This document shows, one piece after another, positions 22,301 to 33,497 of a stretch of 64,000 nucleotides of DNA. Numbering within the stretch: position 1 is the first letter of the stretch; each line of letters opens with the position of its first letter. Under the pieces are notes generated by a model. That model was not told the DNA's origin. It saw nothing but the letters and a program-made list of their open reading frames with translations, and ran no database searches. The position numbers and the translations under genes are program-made. The stretch spans positions 32,060,373 through 32,124,372 of the forward strand of contig NC_087065.1 of the NCBI RefSeq assembly GCF_963678635.1, written 5' to 3'. The stretch is from Symsagittifera roscoffensis. Taxonomy: Eukaryota > Xenacoelomorpha > Acoela > Convolutidae.

Positions 22301-22700
22301 TAAACAAATCAATGGCAAGCCTCCCATAGAGTGAAAAAATTATCCTTGGGACTTTGCTCTTTCAGTGAACGGGTGCATGTCAAATTTACCAGGAAACTCT
22401 TCAAAACTGTTTTCAAGACAAGCAAATCTTCCTTTATTACTCACTGCCGACGAGGAGTTTTATTCATTCGATATTTGTGCATTATGATGATATAATCCAC
22501 TAGCGTTTTAAACCTTGTATTATTAAAATAAAAATAAGATGGGTATTTCACGCATATCCAAGTAGAGATTACGATCAGTTTCGAATTCAAACTCAATACT
22601 GCTTTCTTCCATCTTCTTGTGTGTAAGATGACATAATCGTTTCCAAAAATGTGACTTTATCAAAAATCTCCAATGAAGATTATTTAAAAGCCCCGTACCG
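22301..22700 (-). pseudogene. Major capsid protein, upstream fragment only (unit 2)
   Basis: Copy of 15351-15740. It holds the upstream blocks of the capsid gene and stops at the duplication junction 22301, so the conserved C-terminal half present at 14634-15350 is missing. It cannot encode a capsid protein. Confidence 0.65.
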
Positions 22701-22975
22701 AAAATGAATTTGGTTTACACTCATTTTGTTTTGTCAAAATGTATTTGCGAGAGCGAATTTTCATCGAAATGGATCGGGCTCTACCAGTTCTACGCTTGTA
22801 TTTTTTTTTCCACCTCCCAATTGTTTCCGATCTGTTTTTGTTCCCACATCTTTTGCAAATATTTTGAGTTTTTACATCCACTAACAACTTCCTTAATCTC
22901 TGGAGTAGCGATTTCAAACAAATCTGCTCCGATTCTCTGCAGCGATTTCTCGCAGCTGAGATTATATGTTTTTAA
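22684..22975 (-). pseudogene. Polinton basic protein (unit 2)
   Basis: The 77-codon frame 22917-22684 ends in an Arg/Lys-rich tail (KRRTGRARSISMKIRSRK). The amphipathic N-terminal block is in another frame just upstream (to about 22975). It equals 15765-16010 of unit 1. It may be a core or DNA-binding protein; this is inference from composition and position beside the capsid gene. Confidence 0.45.
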
Positions 22976-23089
22976 TAAAGGGAATTGCAGCTTGTCGGGA
23001 ACTGCTTAATAAAGGGGTTTGCTCCAAAATCTCTTCCACAAAAAAAAATCAGTTGAAGTTTGAGCAACCTTTTTTTATGAAATTAAATC

Positions 23090-23973
23090 AAAAGTGATTA
23101 TTCGAAATCTTGTAGAACAAGAGATCAACTGGGATAATTGCTACGGATACAAAAGTATTTTTTTGCCTGAACTATTTTTTAGTTCTATCTTGATACTATG
23201 GAAATAATTTTTCAACAGTTTTTTAAACTGTAAATTTGCGAAGGATTGATAATTCATGTAATGTCCTGTAGAAGTTTTATCTCAACTCTTCACTTTGGAG
23301 TTAAATGGAATACAACGCAATAAGATAGTTTTTGTTTCATCGACTTTCCTATATTCTATAATATCACTGTATATCATCAAGGAATGTATTCTTATAATGT
23401 CATAAGATTACTGAGGATAATGTGGACCTTTTCCTTTCATTATAACCCCTGCTTGATTTTGCTCTAAACCACGAACCAACAAATGCGAATGAAATCAGAG
23501 CTTTGAATATTAATTAGTGATTGATTCTCAGGTAATTGAACTGCAAAATTTTTTTTTGTAATTTTACCTACTGATTCATAGATTCAGTTTTATTCAAAAA
23601 CTTGAGCACCTAGAGGTTTTCGAAATTTGTTGATCATGGCTACAACTATATCAACAATACTTGGATTCAATCCTGGTTCAATACGCATCGGTACAATCTT
23701 TCTTTTCTCCTCAGAACTTTCTTTACCATCTACAAATGTAGACTTTCCCTCTGTAACATTTTGGTACAATGAAGGGTCTCAAATTTCTGAAATAGCAACC
23801 TCACATCCTCCTTTCAAATTTATTTGTTCGGGTAGAAAGTTTGTAAAAAAAATAAGACTAATATTTGGATAACAATTTAAAAAAGCATTCGAAACCAACT
23901 CAATAGTAAAAGAATCCATGACAACTGATCGATAGAATTTTTGTTTTAAAAAATTTACTTTTAATCTGAACAT
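23090..23973 (-). pseudogene. Penton-like minor capsid protein (unit 2), broken
   Basis: The ATG at 23973 opens the same 64-codon block as in unit 1, with LPEQINLKGGCEVAISEI, so the conserved GEW has become GGC here. The in-frame TGA after ISEI is shared with unit 1. The same frame resumes to about 23610. The start overlaps the integrase stop by 13 nt, as in unit 1. Confidence 0.5.
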
Positions 23974-25120
23974 TTTCTCAGCTCTTTTTCATAAAATTTT
24001 CCCAGAAGTTCTGCTTTGTCAAGATCTTTGATGATGTATATAGGAGGCTTTTTTGTAGATATTGCCAAAATTTCAAAAAGTTCATCTGTAAATTCTGGTT
24101 TATGTCCTTTTCAGGACGGAATATCATTCTTTGGAAATCTCACTGTTTCCAATTTTGAATTTTAGTTTCTGTTACTTTGTCAGAGGTCTATTGTACAGAA
24201 TTGAGAGGAAATCAGTATTGTTGACATATCTAGGTGATTTCCCAAAAATTCTATTGAGGCGACTATTCATTTTAGACACAAATTGCGGCAACTTGTGAAT
24301 GAATTATTGACCATGATCTTCTCTATAGCGGTCAGTTTTGTGTTTTAATGATTGAATTGCTCTCTCTGCAAATGCAGCTTTTGTTTCACATCTTGTCGGG
24401 TAAACTTCAATATTTTCTCTTGGGAAATTTTTTTGGAAGTTTTCCCCATATATTGTTCCTTTATCATTCCAAAGTTTTTCAGGAGTGTTTTTTCGGAAAA
24501 TATTTTTTTTCGGAAGCTTGCAAAGTGTCCTGCATATTTATTTTTCAATGTTTGAACTTTGATAAATCGCGAAAAAATATCAACAGCATCCAATAAAAAT
24601 TTTGACTTCATTGTTTTGACTCGCCCGTTTGTCCACAAATACCAAGTCCATACAACAAATTTCCTTGATATATTTTGAAAAAGCTTGAAGACTTCGGAAA
24701 CTTCTGATTGGAGGACCACATTTTGTATACGATGTCTTGGTTTGTAAAAAATGTTCTACTTTCTTTTTTGACAATCAGCTTGCTTGACTCAAGTTTCGCA
24801 CAGAACCGTTCGCAGCTCTACCCCTAGAATACAATGTGTTCAAATTTACATTTTCAGATTTTGAATGGGATCCAAGTTCCTCTGTAATCGCTTTGGTAAT
24901 CTTTTTGATAACAAGTTTGAGTAGAATTTGATTTGCTCCTAAAAAGGTAAAGTGAATATCGGGAAAGTCAATTTTTTTTTCCTTTTAGTGAACACAGAAA
25001 GTCTACAATTGATTCTTTTGTGTCTCGATTATCTAATTTGATTTTTTCTGACTGACTTAGTCTAATTCCAGGACGATTCAAAAATAAATCAATAAGGTGC
25101 TTATTGTTACTCGTTTTCAA
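23961..25120 (-). pseudogene. Polinton integrase (unit 2), frameshifted
   Basis: The frames 24774-24580 and 24719-24345 contain CMDLVFVDKRASQNNEVK and FLLDAVDIFSRFIKV, then NFGMIKEQYMG in place of the unit 1 WNDKGTVYGG region because of a further shift. The glutamate block is cut after QREQFNH. C-terminal sequence continues to 23961. It is more damaged than the unit 1 copy and cannot give a complete DDE core. Confidence 0.7.
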
Positions 25121-25258
25121 CTTCGCCTTTACAGCACTGTAAATAGAATCAAAATCTTTTGGTACACTTTTTTTTGCTTCTGTTCCAGTTTTGGTATTTT
25201 TCGAAGTGTACTCTGTGATTGAAAAGTTGATTAATGAGTTAGAACAAACTGAATCTTA

Positions 25259-25466
25259 CTATGTCAATCGTTTAATGACAAAAGAAGTGATAAGAGATAT
25301 TAAATGTAAGCCTTTTGGCGAGCTAAAAATAGTTCTCCTTTTATGCACTGAAGTTCTTCTTCGTGTGAGTTTTGATATTTTTCTTCGATATTTTTCTACG
25401 TCCACTTTTTGGAGATCCTTTAGCTTGCCTCGTAGCAAGTTTACAAGACATTCGCTGAGGATTTGA
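25259..25466 (-). pseudogene. Small basic Polinton ORF (unit 2)
   Basis: Copy of 18293-18500 with only a few substitutions. It has the same Arg/Lys-rich stretch and hydrophobic C-terminus in a frame without its own ATG. The plus-strand 91-codon frame at 25191-25466 is the shadow. Confidence 0.45.
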
Positions 25467-25472
25467 AAATTT

Positions 25473-26157
25473 TTAGGACAATGGAGGATGAATTGTTTTC
25501 AAAGTTTTTAGGAAAATGTTTGAAATATTGGGAGTATAGAGACGTATTGTATGGTCATCGTCCAAAAACTTAGTTCCTGTTCCTGCTGGTAGAGAAAATT
25601 TTGATGAAATTGAACCGCTGTTTGTGCAATATCTTAGCGAATCAACTGTTTTTGGAGTTAAATATATGAAAAAATGATCATAAGGAGAAGATGTTGCATC
25701 TTGATACCAGTCTTTCAATTGTGATCCTTGACCTAATTGTTGACTTATTGTTTCGATTTGTAAAACATCTCTCTGTGACTTGAACAACACAATATGTGTG
25801 TTTTGTAACTCAACATCTCTTTCCAATTTGCTTTGATGAAACAAGCTATGATTAATATATTTTGTATTCAGTCCCCTGTGTCATCCAGCAGTAGCAACTT
25901 TTACGAATTGCTTAGAATTTTGAAAGTTCTTCACAAGATTCATCAAATTTTAGCAGGTAATTTGTTGCGTAATTGGGAAGCTTTCAATCAACTCAAAGTC
26001 AACTCCTGAGAAAAATTTGGTAATTTAAGGTTTTTTCATCGCGTTTGTCCATAAAGAATTTGATAATGTCGATAAAAAAAATTGAGTACTAATCAAAACT
26101 AGGATGCGGTTTTCCAGATCCACTTGGTCCATCTAGCGAAATGAAAACTCGCTAGAA
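25473..26157 (-). pseudogene. A32/FtsK-type packaging ATPase (unit 2), broken
   Basis: The C-terminal frame 25844-25473 (123 codons) is longer than in unit 1 and runs through THIVLFKSQRDVLQI, IYLTPKTVDSLRYCTNSGS and LYTPNISNIF. The P-loop GPSGSGK followed by Pro, and the stops between P-loop and Walker B, are the same as in unit 1. The whole upstream part is almost identical to unit 1. Confidence 0.75.
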
Positions 26158-26510
26158 AATGTTTTATTCATAGCTTTGGAGAAGGTAAAATATAACCGAC
26201 TGTACTTGATAAAAATGCTACCCAAACTGTAGTTTCTTCATATGTAGTGAATAACAGTTTTCGAATGATTGCACACGCTAGCATTAAAACTATGACAAAA
26301 AGTGGGCACATAAAACTAAAAGAGATCTGTTACACGTACGTCCAAAGAACTTCCATGATTTTCGTTCATGATTCTCCTCTTCAAAAACAAATTTTCTTAA
26401 TTTTAATTGGTTGTCACATTCATCACCCATCTCAACTTTGGAATTAAAAAAATGATAATGATTAACATTTAAATTTCAAAAACACGATGAAACAAAAGTA
26501 TCGAGCTTAT

Positions 26511-26979
26511 TTAAATTCTATTTAAAAAACATTGAGTCCATGTTCCGAATGCAAATGCTTTTCTTTCTGCACAGAGAAGAGTATTTGCATGACGAAATGG
26601 GTAGTTGCTACACCTCCAATCATTTTTTTCATCTTTGAAAACCAAATTGTGAACTTTTAGGCATGCGTAGTAATCCAAGTTTGTAATCTTGGTTTCCAAA
26701 TTTTCTGACAGAATTTTACTTTTTTCATAACCTTTTGCATATATCCGTTTTTGGAGCTTTTAATTTTTTCGAGGTTTTTTCAAACTCAGCATATTTTTCA
26801 TAACTACTTCTCCACTTAATTCCATGAAGATGCTTCGTACGCCAAGCAGTCTGAGGTGTAGCTTTGAACTTTTTGGGAGGAAGAAAAGAATATCCCACAG
26901 TTTGTCCATTTTTATAAATTCCTAACTTTTTCACTATTTTGTTTTCAAAATACTCAATATCCAAAACAACTAGACTCAT
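26511..26979 (-). pseudogene. Polinton exonuclease-like protein (unit 2), frameshifted
   Basis: Near-identical to 19549-20017, including the frameshift between the KAPKTDICKRL end of the first frame and the FAKGYEK block of the second. I count two base differences over the gene. The function is uncertain (possible RNase H-like nuclease). Confidence 0.45.
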
Positions 26980-27942
26980 GATGTTTACTAATTTCGCTGA
27001 AGTTTTTCTTTAAAATGAGTAATAATCAAACAATGCATATAATGTTGAGGCAAAACTTCTAACATATTAACAGAAGAACAATCCAGTTACGTGATCAAGA
27101 ATACAAGAACTTGGAAATCTTGGTAAAACATACCAATAACCAGGTCTCTTACGCCTAGTAGACTTCACAGATCTAGCTGCATCATGTAAAGTTGCATGAA
27201 GTCTGAAAGTTTTTGATTTTGCAAAAAATAATCCATACAGGTATTTCCGTATCCCTTTAGACCCCCAAAAGATTTCCAATTAGACCCTCAAAATTTTTGG
27301 TCCATTTCTTTCAAAATTTTGTTTGGGTCCGAAACAATACAGGTACAAAGAAAATAATCTTTTTCTTTTTGTATTTGACGAAATGTCCTGCTTGCTCAAA
27401 TCAAATTTTCTGAAAACTTCATTCCATTTTTTGAACATTCATTTTCCACAGTGCATTTGTCAATAATGATACAGTTTACTTAATGTTTCTACATAAGACA
27501 AAACCCAGGGAAACAAATCAACCGGTTAATCATACTCCTCATTTTCCAAATAAATTTTTTTGTGATGGTTTTTCCGAGTGTTAATTTTTTACGATATTTT
27601 ACAAGACCAATTTTTTTAAATCTGAACGATGACTTAGAAAAACTTCAATATGCAAAGTTATTATTATTGATTCTGAATGTCATTATGTAGTTCTGTAAGT
27701 CATTATGTGATTCTGTATCCAAATCTTACAACTTTGATGAATTTTGATACTCCAAAACTGTTAGTGAAACTTTCTGGGAGTTTTTTTGTAAGACGAATGA
27801 AAAAGTCTCATTTTATTTTGAAACTTTTAAACAAGATTTGCGGAAAAACCAATGTTGAAACTCATACTGCTCAGCTCAAAGAAAATTTAATATATGATTC
27901 AAAAAAATGAACTTTTGAATTACATGACTATAGTAACATCAC

Positions 27943-28481
27943 TCAACAAAATTTTTGAACAGTACAGTTCTCCACAAACATAAAGTCTCCCAAGACTTGG
28001 GCGAACTCTTTGAATTCGTTCACAATATAGTTGACAAAGGCAACTTGCTTCAAGACTTCGTTCTCCTTTGCAATGAAGAGTTCAATCTGAAGATAGGGTG
28101 GCTTGTTCACACTGTACTTCTTGATTTTGACACCCACTCATCTCTTCTTGCATGTTGCTACCGCATGACAATTTGCAAGTTCCTGCTCCATGGATGAGTC
28201 TTTTTCAGAACAGGGTTCCAATACAGGAACGAGTCCAAGGTTTTCATCATCGTAAATAGCAGTACTCCGTTTGCTGATATCCCTTCTCGTTCTTTTTCAC
28301 CAAGATAGACTTGCTGGGTTTTTTCGATTTGTCCCGATTCAATTTTCTTCAGCAATTTGAAGCAAAGTTCAATTATTTTTTTCCCGTTGTAGGGTTTTTG
28401 AGACCAAGAAAATCCCAAATTTCTTTTTTGTTTGTTAGCAAATTCAATATAGATGGGAAGTGTATGTTTTCGTGAATACAT
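27943..28481 (-). pseudogene. Unrecognised Polinton ORF X (unit 2)
   Basis: The frame 28481-28158 (107 codons) reads PIYIEFANKQKRN, NGKKIIELCFKLLKKIESG, LGEKEREGIS, LLFTMMKTLDSFLYWNPVL and KKTHPW. After a stop it continues in another frame 28137-27943 with IKKYSVNKPPYLQ and NEVLKQVAFVNYIVNEF. It is soluble-looking, with no membrane segment or cysteine pattern. I do not recognise it. It is not the adenain-like protease, since no His/Asp/Cys block is visible. Confidence 0.45.
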
Positions 28482-28958
28482 TTTTCATTTGAGGCTTAGA
28501 GCCAAATGATCAGCAGTAGCTGTTTCAAAATAATGTTATCTGTAAATATGTAGAAATTAGGAACGGTAAATGAATCACTGTACATTCCAAATAACGTATT
28601 ATTACCTCATATGGACTAATAGGTAGATGATGATCCAATTATGGACATTGCATGGGTGCTGAAACCACTATATAGGGAATTTTATGTACATAAAAAAAAC
28701 CTTTCGAACGAGTAATTGGTGATGGCATCTGCTATATGTCAAGCATATCCCACTTTTTATTCGGACTACAAACAAAATCTCTTTTTATCTCTGTCTCAAA
28801 AATTTTTTTATGAGAAGTTCATTGTCACCCAAGAGTACTGTGTGTCTATCCATTCATCATTCTGCTCTGTGGAAATTTGAAAATTTCTCCCAGTATTAAT
28901 CGGATCATCGCTCGATCAATAATTGCAAAGATTAGATAAATATCATTTCACTTACCAA

Positions 28959-30122
28959 ATTGTTGACTGTATACACCTCATTACAGTCACCGCACCCATT
29001 ATTGAAATACAGATTTTATTCCACTTTTATTTTATTATGTCGAACACAATTTGAAATGTAGAAAACAGAAAAAATTACCCAGTGTCGCAAAAAAACACTT
29101 GCTGCGAAAAAAATTTCATAAGACATTATCTGAGTTTTGCTCAGAAGCTTGAGCACACTCAGACTCTTGGATCAGCTTTTTAAAAAGGTTTCGAAAAGGA
29201 CGAAACTCAAAGTATGAGACTGATTTGTTGAAGACTGTTGATTGTTTCATTGATGGTTATGGTACTGTCAATACTGAGCGTGTCAATTTTTCGATTAATA
29301 ATTGAGAATTTGTTTTTATAAAAACCTTGTCAAAAACGGTTTTAAATAAAGTCAAATGTTTTTCAACGAACAAATTTGCAAAAATTGACTAAGAGTTTTT
29401 TGATTTTTGATTTGATTTTTTCAGCAAGCTTGCAAAAATTTGATTAGAGTTTTTACAAGATGCAAAAATTGTTTTGGTTTTTTTAACAATTGTGCAAATT
29501 TTTCATAAAACTTTTGTGTTAGATGCAAGTTTTTTTCGTGGTTTTTTAGAGAACAAATGCAAAAATCTATTTATTTTGAAAAACTTTTTCGAAACTTGCT
29601 GAATATTTTTCATTTTGGTGACGTTGAGTACTATTCCATTAATTATTTTATTATTTTTTTGATGTTTTTGATTAACATACAAGCATACTATAAGAAAAAA
29701 AAGTTTCGGTGCAAGAATATCTTGTTACAATTTTTTTTTAAATGCAAAAACATTTAATAAAACTTTTCTTAGCTGGCGTGATTTTCTTTTTTTTTAGCCA
29801 GCAAAATTAAAAATAATTTTGCATGATGCAAAAATAATGCAAAGTTTTCAACATATTTGCAAAAATTGTGATAAATTTTTTGTCATGTGTGAAAAAAATG
29901 TTGTGAATTTTTTTACAGGAGTTTGAAATTGGTATAACCTTTTTGCCATCTTTACAACAAAATTTTGTCGAATTATTCAACAATTGCATAATTAATTTGC
30001 TTTTTAACAAAGATTTTATACATATTTTTGAAAAAAGTTTACCATTGCAAATTTTTTTTAAACAAACTTTTCTATGACCTCTTACATTATCTCTTTGTTT
30101 CTATCTCTTTAATTCAAAAATA
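28959..30122. other. AT-rich Polinton spacer with TGCAAAAATT words
   Basis: There is no gene. Between about 29340 and 30050 the word TTTGCAAAAATT and its variants recur roughly every 40-90 bases among poly-T runs, a degenerate simple repeat. The plus frame at 29557-29757 and the minus frame at 29807-30010 are built from it. Confidence 0.5.
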
Positions 30123-30652
30123 CTATATGCAAAAAAAAATTACAAAACACAAGATAACAACTAAATTCTTACTAAATGAACAAGCTGTCGAGCAGTCGAA
30201 GTTCTCAATGGAACGCAAAGCTGGTCTTGCCTCCGACTCTAGTGGTTGTCTTGGTGGTTCGCTAAGTACAGGCTTTGGCTCAGCGAACCCGACATCCTCT
30301 TCGATGATAATTGGGTTGTCCACAGATCCCTGTTCCCAAGGAAAGAGGAAATCGTTGATTGGTTGAGCCACTAATCTGGAGTCAGTAGTTTCGGGGTACT
30401 TCATTCCCACATGCTCAGCCACTTCTCCATCATTTGCATTTCTCCAAGTTATTCCTCTGTCTTGGGTACTTGCGTCATATGATCTTCGTTGAATTCTCTG
30501 CGCATCAGCTCCATTATGTGCGAGACTTGGATTGGGATGTCCTTTCTGGACAAAAATTGTCCAGAGACTGTTTTTCGTACTTGATTTTCTACTAGATCAG
30601 GTGAAAATTCTTCAAAGTACATGAAATTTCTGTTTCGCTCTGAGGAGATCAT
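30123..30652 (-). pseudogene. Divergent Polinton ORF upstream of the polymerase
   Basis: The ATG at 30652 opens 67 codons (MISSERNRNFMYFEEFSPDL ... HIMELMRREF). After a stop, a second frame, 30422-30123, continues with proline- and glutamate-rich sequence (EDVGFAEPKPVLSEPPRQPL). The gene is transcribed away from the polymerase, and its first 20 or so codons are duplicated at 32441-32499. It has no recognised domain. Position and conservation in the duplication suggest a real, now broken element gene. Confidence 0.5.
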
Positions 30653-31376
30653 TTTGAGCGATAAGTTGAGAAAAAGATACAGATTAAAAACAAGATATGT
30701 AGTTGAGAGGGATGTAATTGGCAGATGTTGAATTGAAATTAAAGAATACAGAGCTGAAAGAGGACGTAGTTGACGGTAGTTAAGTTGAAAACAAAAACAC
30801 TTTTAGTTAGGAGTTAGGGGCACCTTCAACTCGAATGTGTGGCTTCAACCAATCAGAATTAGTTTTCTTTATTCGGATTTTAGTCGTAGCCAAACAGATT
30901 TTATCTTCCTTTTAAGGAAATTTCGGACAAAAATCGTGTCCAATCGTAAACAAAGCTCAATTTTGGAAACATTTACACAGTGCATTGCCGTTCTGAAATA
31001 GGTAAAATTTCTTTTCTTTTCAGGTGTAGCTCAGCAAAAATTTTTTAGCTTGGATATATGGATCAAACGTAAACTATATAGATCAAACGTAAACTCTATG
31101 ATTCAGTAAGTTTCCCTAAAGAGACATTTACTTAGTCGGAGAACTCTGCTTTGGACAACATAAACGTCCAATCAATTGTGAAAAAACTAAGCTTATACAT
31201 CTATTTCATCAATAAGGAAATCAAACGAAATGTTTTTTTTTCTTCTAGAGTTACTTGATGAAGTTCAAATGTTTTACTCGATGACGTTCAAATCTAGAAT
31301 CTGCAAAATTCTAGAAATTTAGAAGAAATGACGTAGGCGATGGCATCATTACCATAAAGGAAAATTGCGTGGGTGG

Positions 31377-31458
31377 TGACGTCACTTCTATTTATAGAAT
31401 GACGTCGTTACCAAAAAGTAAATTTGCGTAGGCGATGATGACATTGTTAGTATAAATA
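31377..31458 (+). promoter_or_regulatory. Candidate polymerase promoter with CRE palindrome and TATA box
   Basis: TGACGTCA, the full CREB/ATF site, is at 31377-31384. A half-site TGACGTCG is at 31400-31407, another TGACGT is near 31329, and TATAAATA is at 31451-31458, about 200 bp before the polymerase frame. A GTAAGT splice-donor-like hexamer is at 31565-31570. The second unit has TATAAACA near 33299, keeps TGACGTCG, and has lost the palindrome (TTAAGTCA). The assignment is by motif only. Confidence 0.45.
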
Positions 31459-31654
31459 CGCTTATTTCATTGGGTTAAATCATTCATTTTGTTTGCCAAT
31501 CAGAAACAATTAATTGAAGTTTGCTTCAAATTTTACATTTCGTTACTTCACGAAAAGAAAAAAAGTAAGTTCGTTTTTCAATCAGTACTATAAATTTTTA
31601 ATTTTGGAGCATTCCTGAAGTCCCAAAGTTTTTAATTTTGTGATTGCTCCAAAC

Positions 31655-32406
31655 CGAAATGAGAAAGTCAAGTGCGAGAAATGCGGTGATAGTTACAGGA
31701 GATCTGATGCTGCGAGACATCGAAAGGGATGTGAATACAAGAATGAACAAAAGTATCCGAATTGTAATTTGATGTCAAAGAAGAAGGAAGAGATGGATTA
31801 TTAGGTTGCGAAGAAGCGTGCTCAAAAAAGTTTGAAGCTGTCGGTGGTTTATACTTCTTGTGAACAAGAGTTCCCAATTTACTACTCTCTCCAACAAAAT
31901 TGGAGAAAGAAACCTGGAGCAAAACAACGGAAACCTAATGATACTGTAGCGGACTTGAACAAGGTTGTGGAGGAAGAAGGGGAAGATGGTGAAAAATGGA
32001 GAGAGGAACTTGGTGCTTGCCAGAAAGGGAAGATGATGAAAAATGGAAAGAGGAACTTGGTGCTTATCAGGAAGTATTCAACAACCTTGATTCAGCTGCT
32101 AAAATCATCATTGCTCTGGGTTTTGTTCATCGAAATATTGAGACTGGTGAATATCGATATTTCTACGCCCATGAAAACAATACTTTTTTTGAAAAATCCA
32201 ATTTGCTCTGTACTAAGGCGGACTTCATAACAATCCAAGGAATATTGAAAAAATTTGATATTGTGGAGCAATGTACCCAAGAACGTCAAAACACAAAATG
32301 GAGATTCAAGTTGATTAGTAACGTTACAAATTTTGCTGCTTTGCTCAAAAATATCAAAATGAGATGTCCGGACTCTGTCATATCTGAAACTTTACTACGA
32401 CATTAG
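31655..32406 (+). pseudogene. Partial extra copy of the Polinton polymerase N-terminal region
   Basis: It begins with a C-x2-C zinc-finger-like block (VKCEKCGDSYRRSDAARH, then Cys). It continues through SLKLSVVYTSCEQEFPIYYS (second Cys/His finger), VEEEGEDGEKWREELGA and the frame 31996-32406, which ends RCPDSVISETLLRH before a stop at the duplication junction. It is the same region as the start of the gene at 33498 but stops before the exonuclease domain. A TAG after KEEMDY interrupts it. Confidence 0.75.
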
Positions 32407-33497
32407 GAAGTGAACTGTCTTTTATCTAACAAAGAGATCAGGTGAAAATTCTACAGAGTACATGAAGTTTCTGATTTGCTCTGAGAGGATCATTTTGACG
32501 ATAAGTTGAGAAAAAGATACAGATTAAAAACAAGATATGTAGTTGAGAGGGATGTAGTTGGCAGAAGTTGAATTGAAATTAAAGAATATAGAACTGAAAG
32601 AGGAGGTAGTTGACGGTAGTTAAGTTGAAAATAAAAAGACTTTCAGTTAGGAGTTAGGGGCACCTTCAACTCGAATGTGTGGCTTTAACCAATCAGAATT
32701 ACTTTATTTTATTCGGATTTTAGTCGTAGCCAAACAGATTTTATCTTCCTTTTAAGGAAATTTTGGACAAAAATCGTGTCCAATCGTAAACAAAGCTCAA
32801 TGTTGGAAACATTTACACAGTGCATTGCCGTTTCCAAACTTCAATATTTCTGAAATAGGTTAAAAGAAAAATTCTATTCAGGTGTAGCTCAGCAAAAAAT
32901 TTTTAGCTTGGATACGCAATATGTGGATCAAACGTAAACTCTAGGATTGAGTAAGTTTCCCTAAAGAGACATTTACTTAGTCGGAGAACTCTGCTTTGGA
33001 CAACATAAACGTCCAATCAATTGTGAAAAAACTAAGAATATCCATCTATTTCATCAATAAGGAAATCAAACGAAATATATTTTTTTCTTCTAGAGTTACT
33101 TGATGAAGTTCAAATGTTTTACTCGATGACGTTCAAATCTAGAATCTGCAAAATTCTAGAAAGTGAGATAAAATGACGTAGGCGATGACATCATTACCAT
33201 AAAAGGAAAATTGCGTGGGTGGTTAAGTCACTTCTATTTATAGAATGACGTCGTTACCAAAAAAGTAAATTTGCGTAGGCGATGATGACATTGTTAGTAT
33301 AAACACGCTTAGTTCATTGGGTTAAATCATTCATTTTGTTTGCCAATAAGAAACAATTAATTGAAGTTTGCTTCAAATTTTACATTTCGTTACTTCACGA
33401 AAAGAAAAAAAGTAAGTTCTTTTTTCAATTGGTACTAAAAATTTTTAATTTTGGAGCATTTCTGAAGTTCCAAAGTTTTTAATTTTGTGATTGCTCC

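Larger units (their letters stand above)
22301..28958. repeat. 6.95-kb tandem duplication inside the Polinton, unit 2
   Basis: Direct repeat of 15351-22300 with gene order preserved. The offset drifts from 6950 to about 6971 and back to 6962 through small indels. The segment matching about 18.73-20.03 kb shows almost no differences, while the flanks differ every few tens of bases. It ends at CACTTACCAAATTG, where unit 1 reads CACTTACAAATCATAG into unit 2. Confidence 0.95.
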
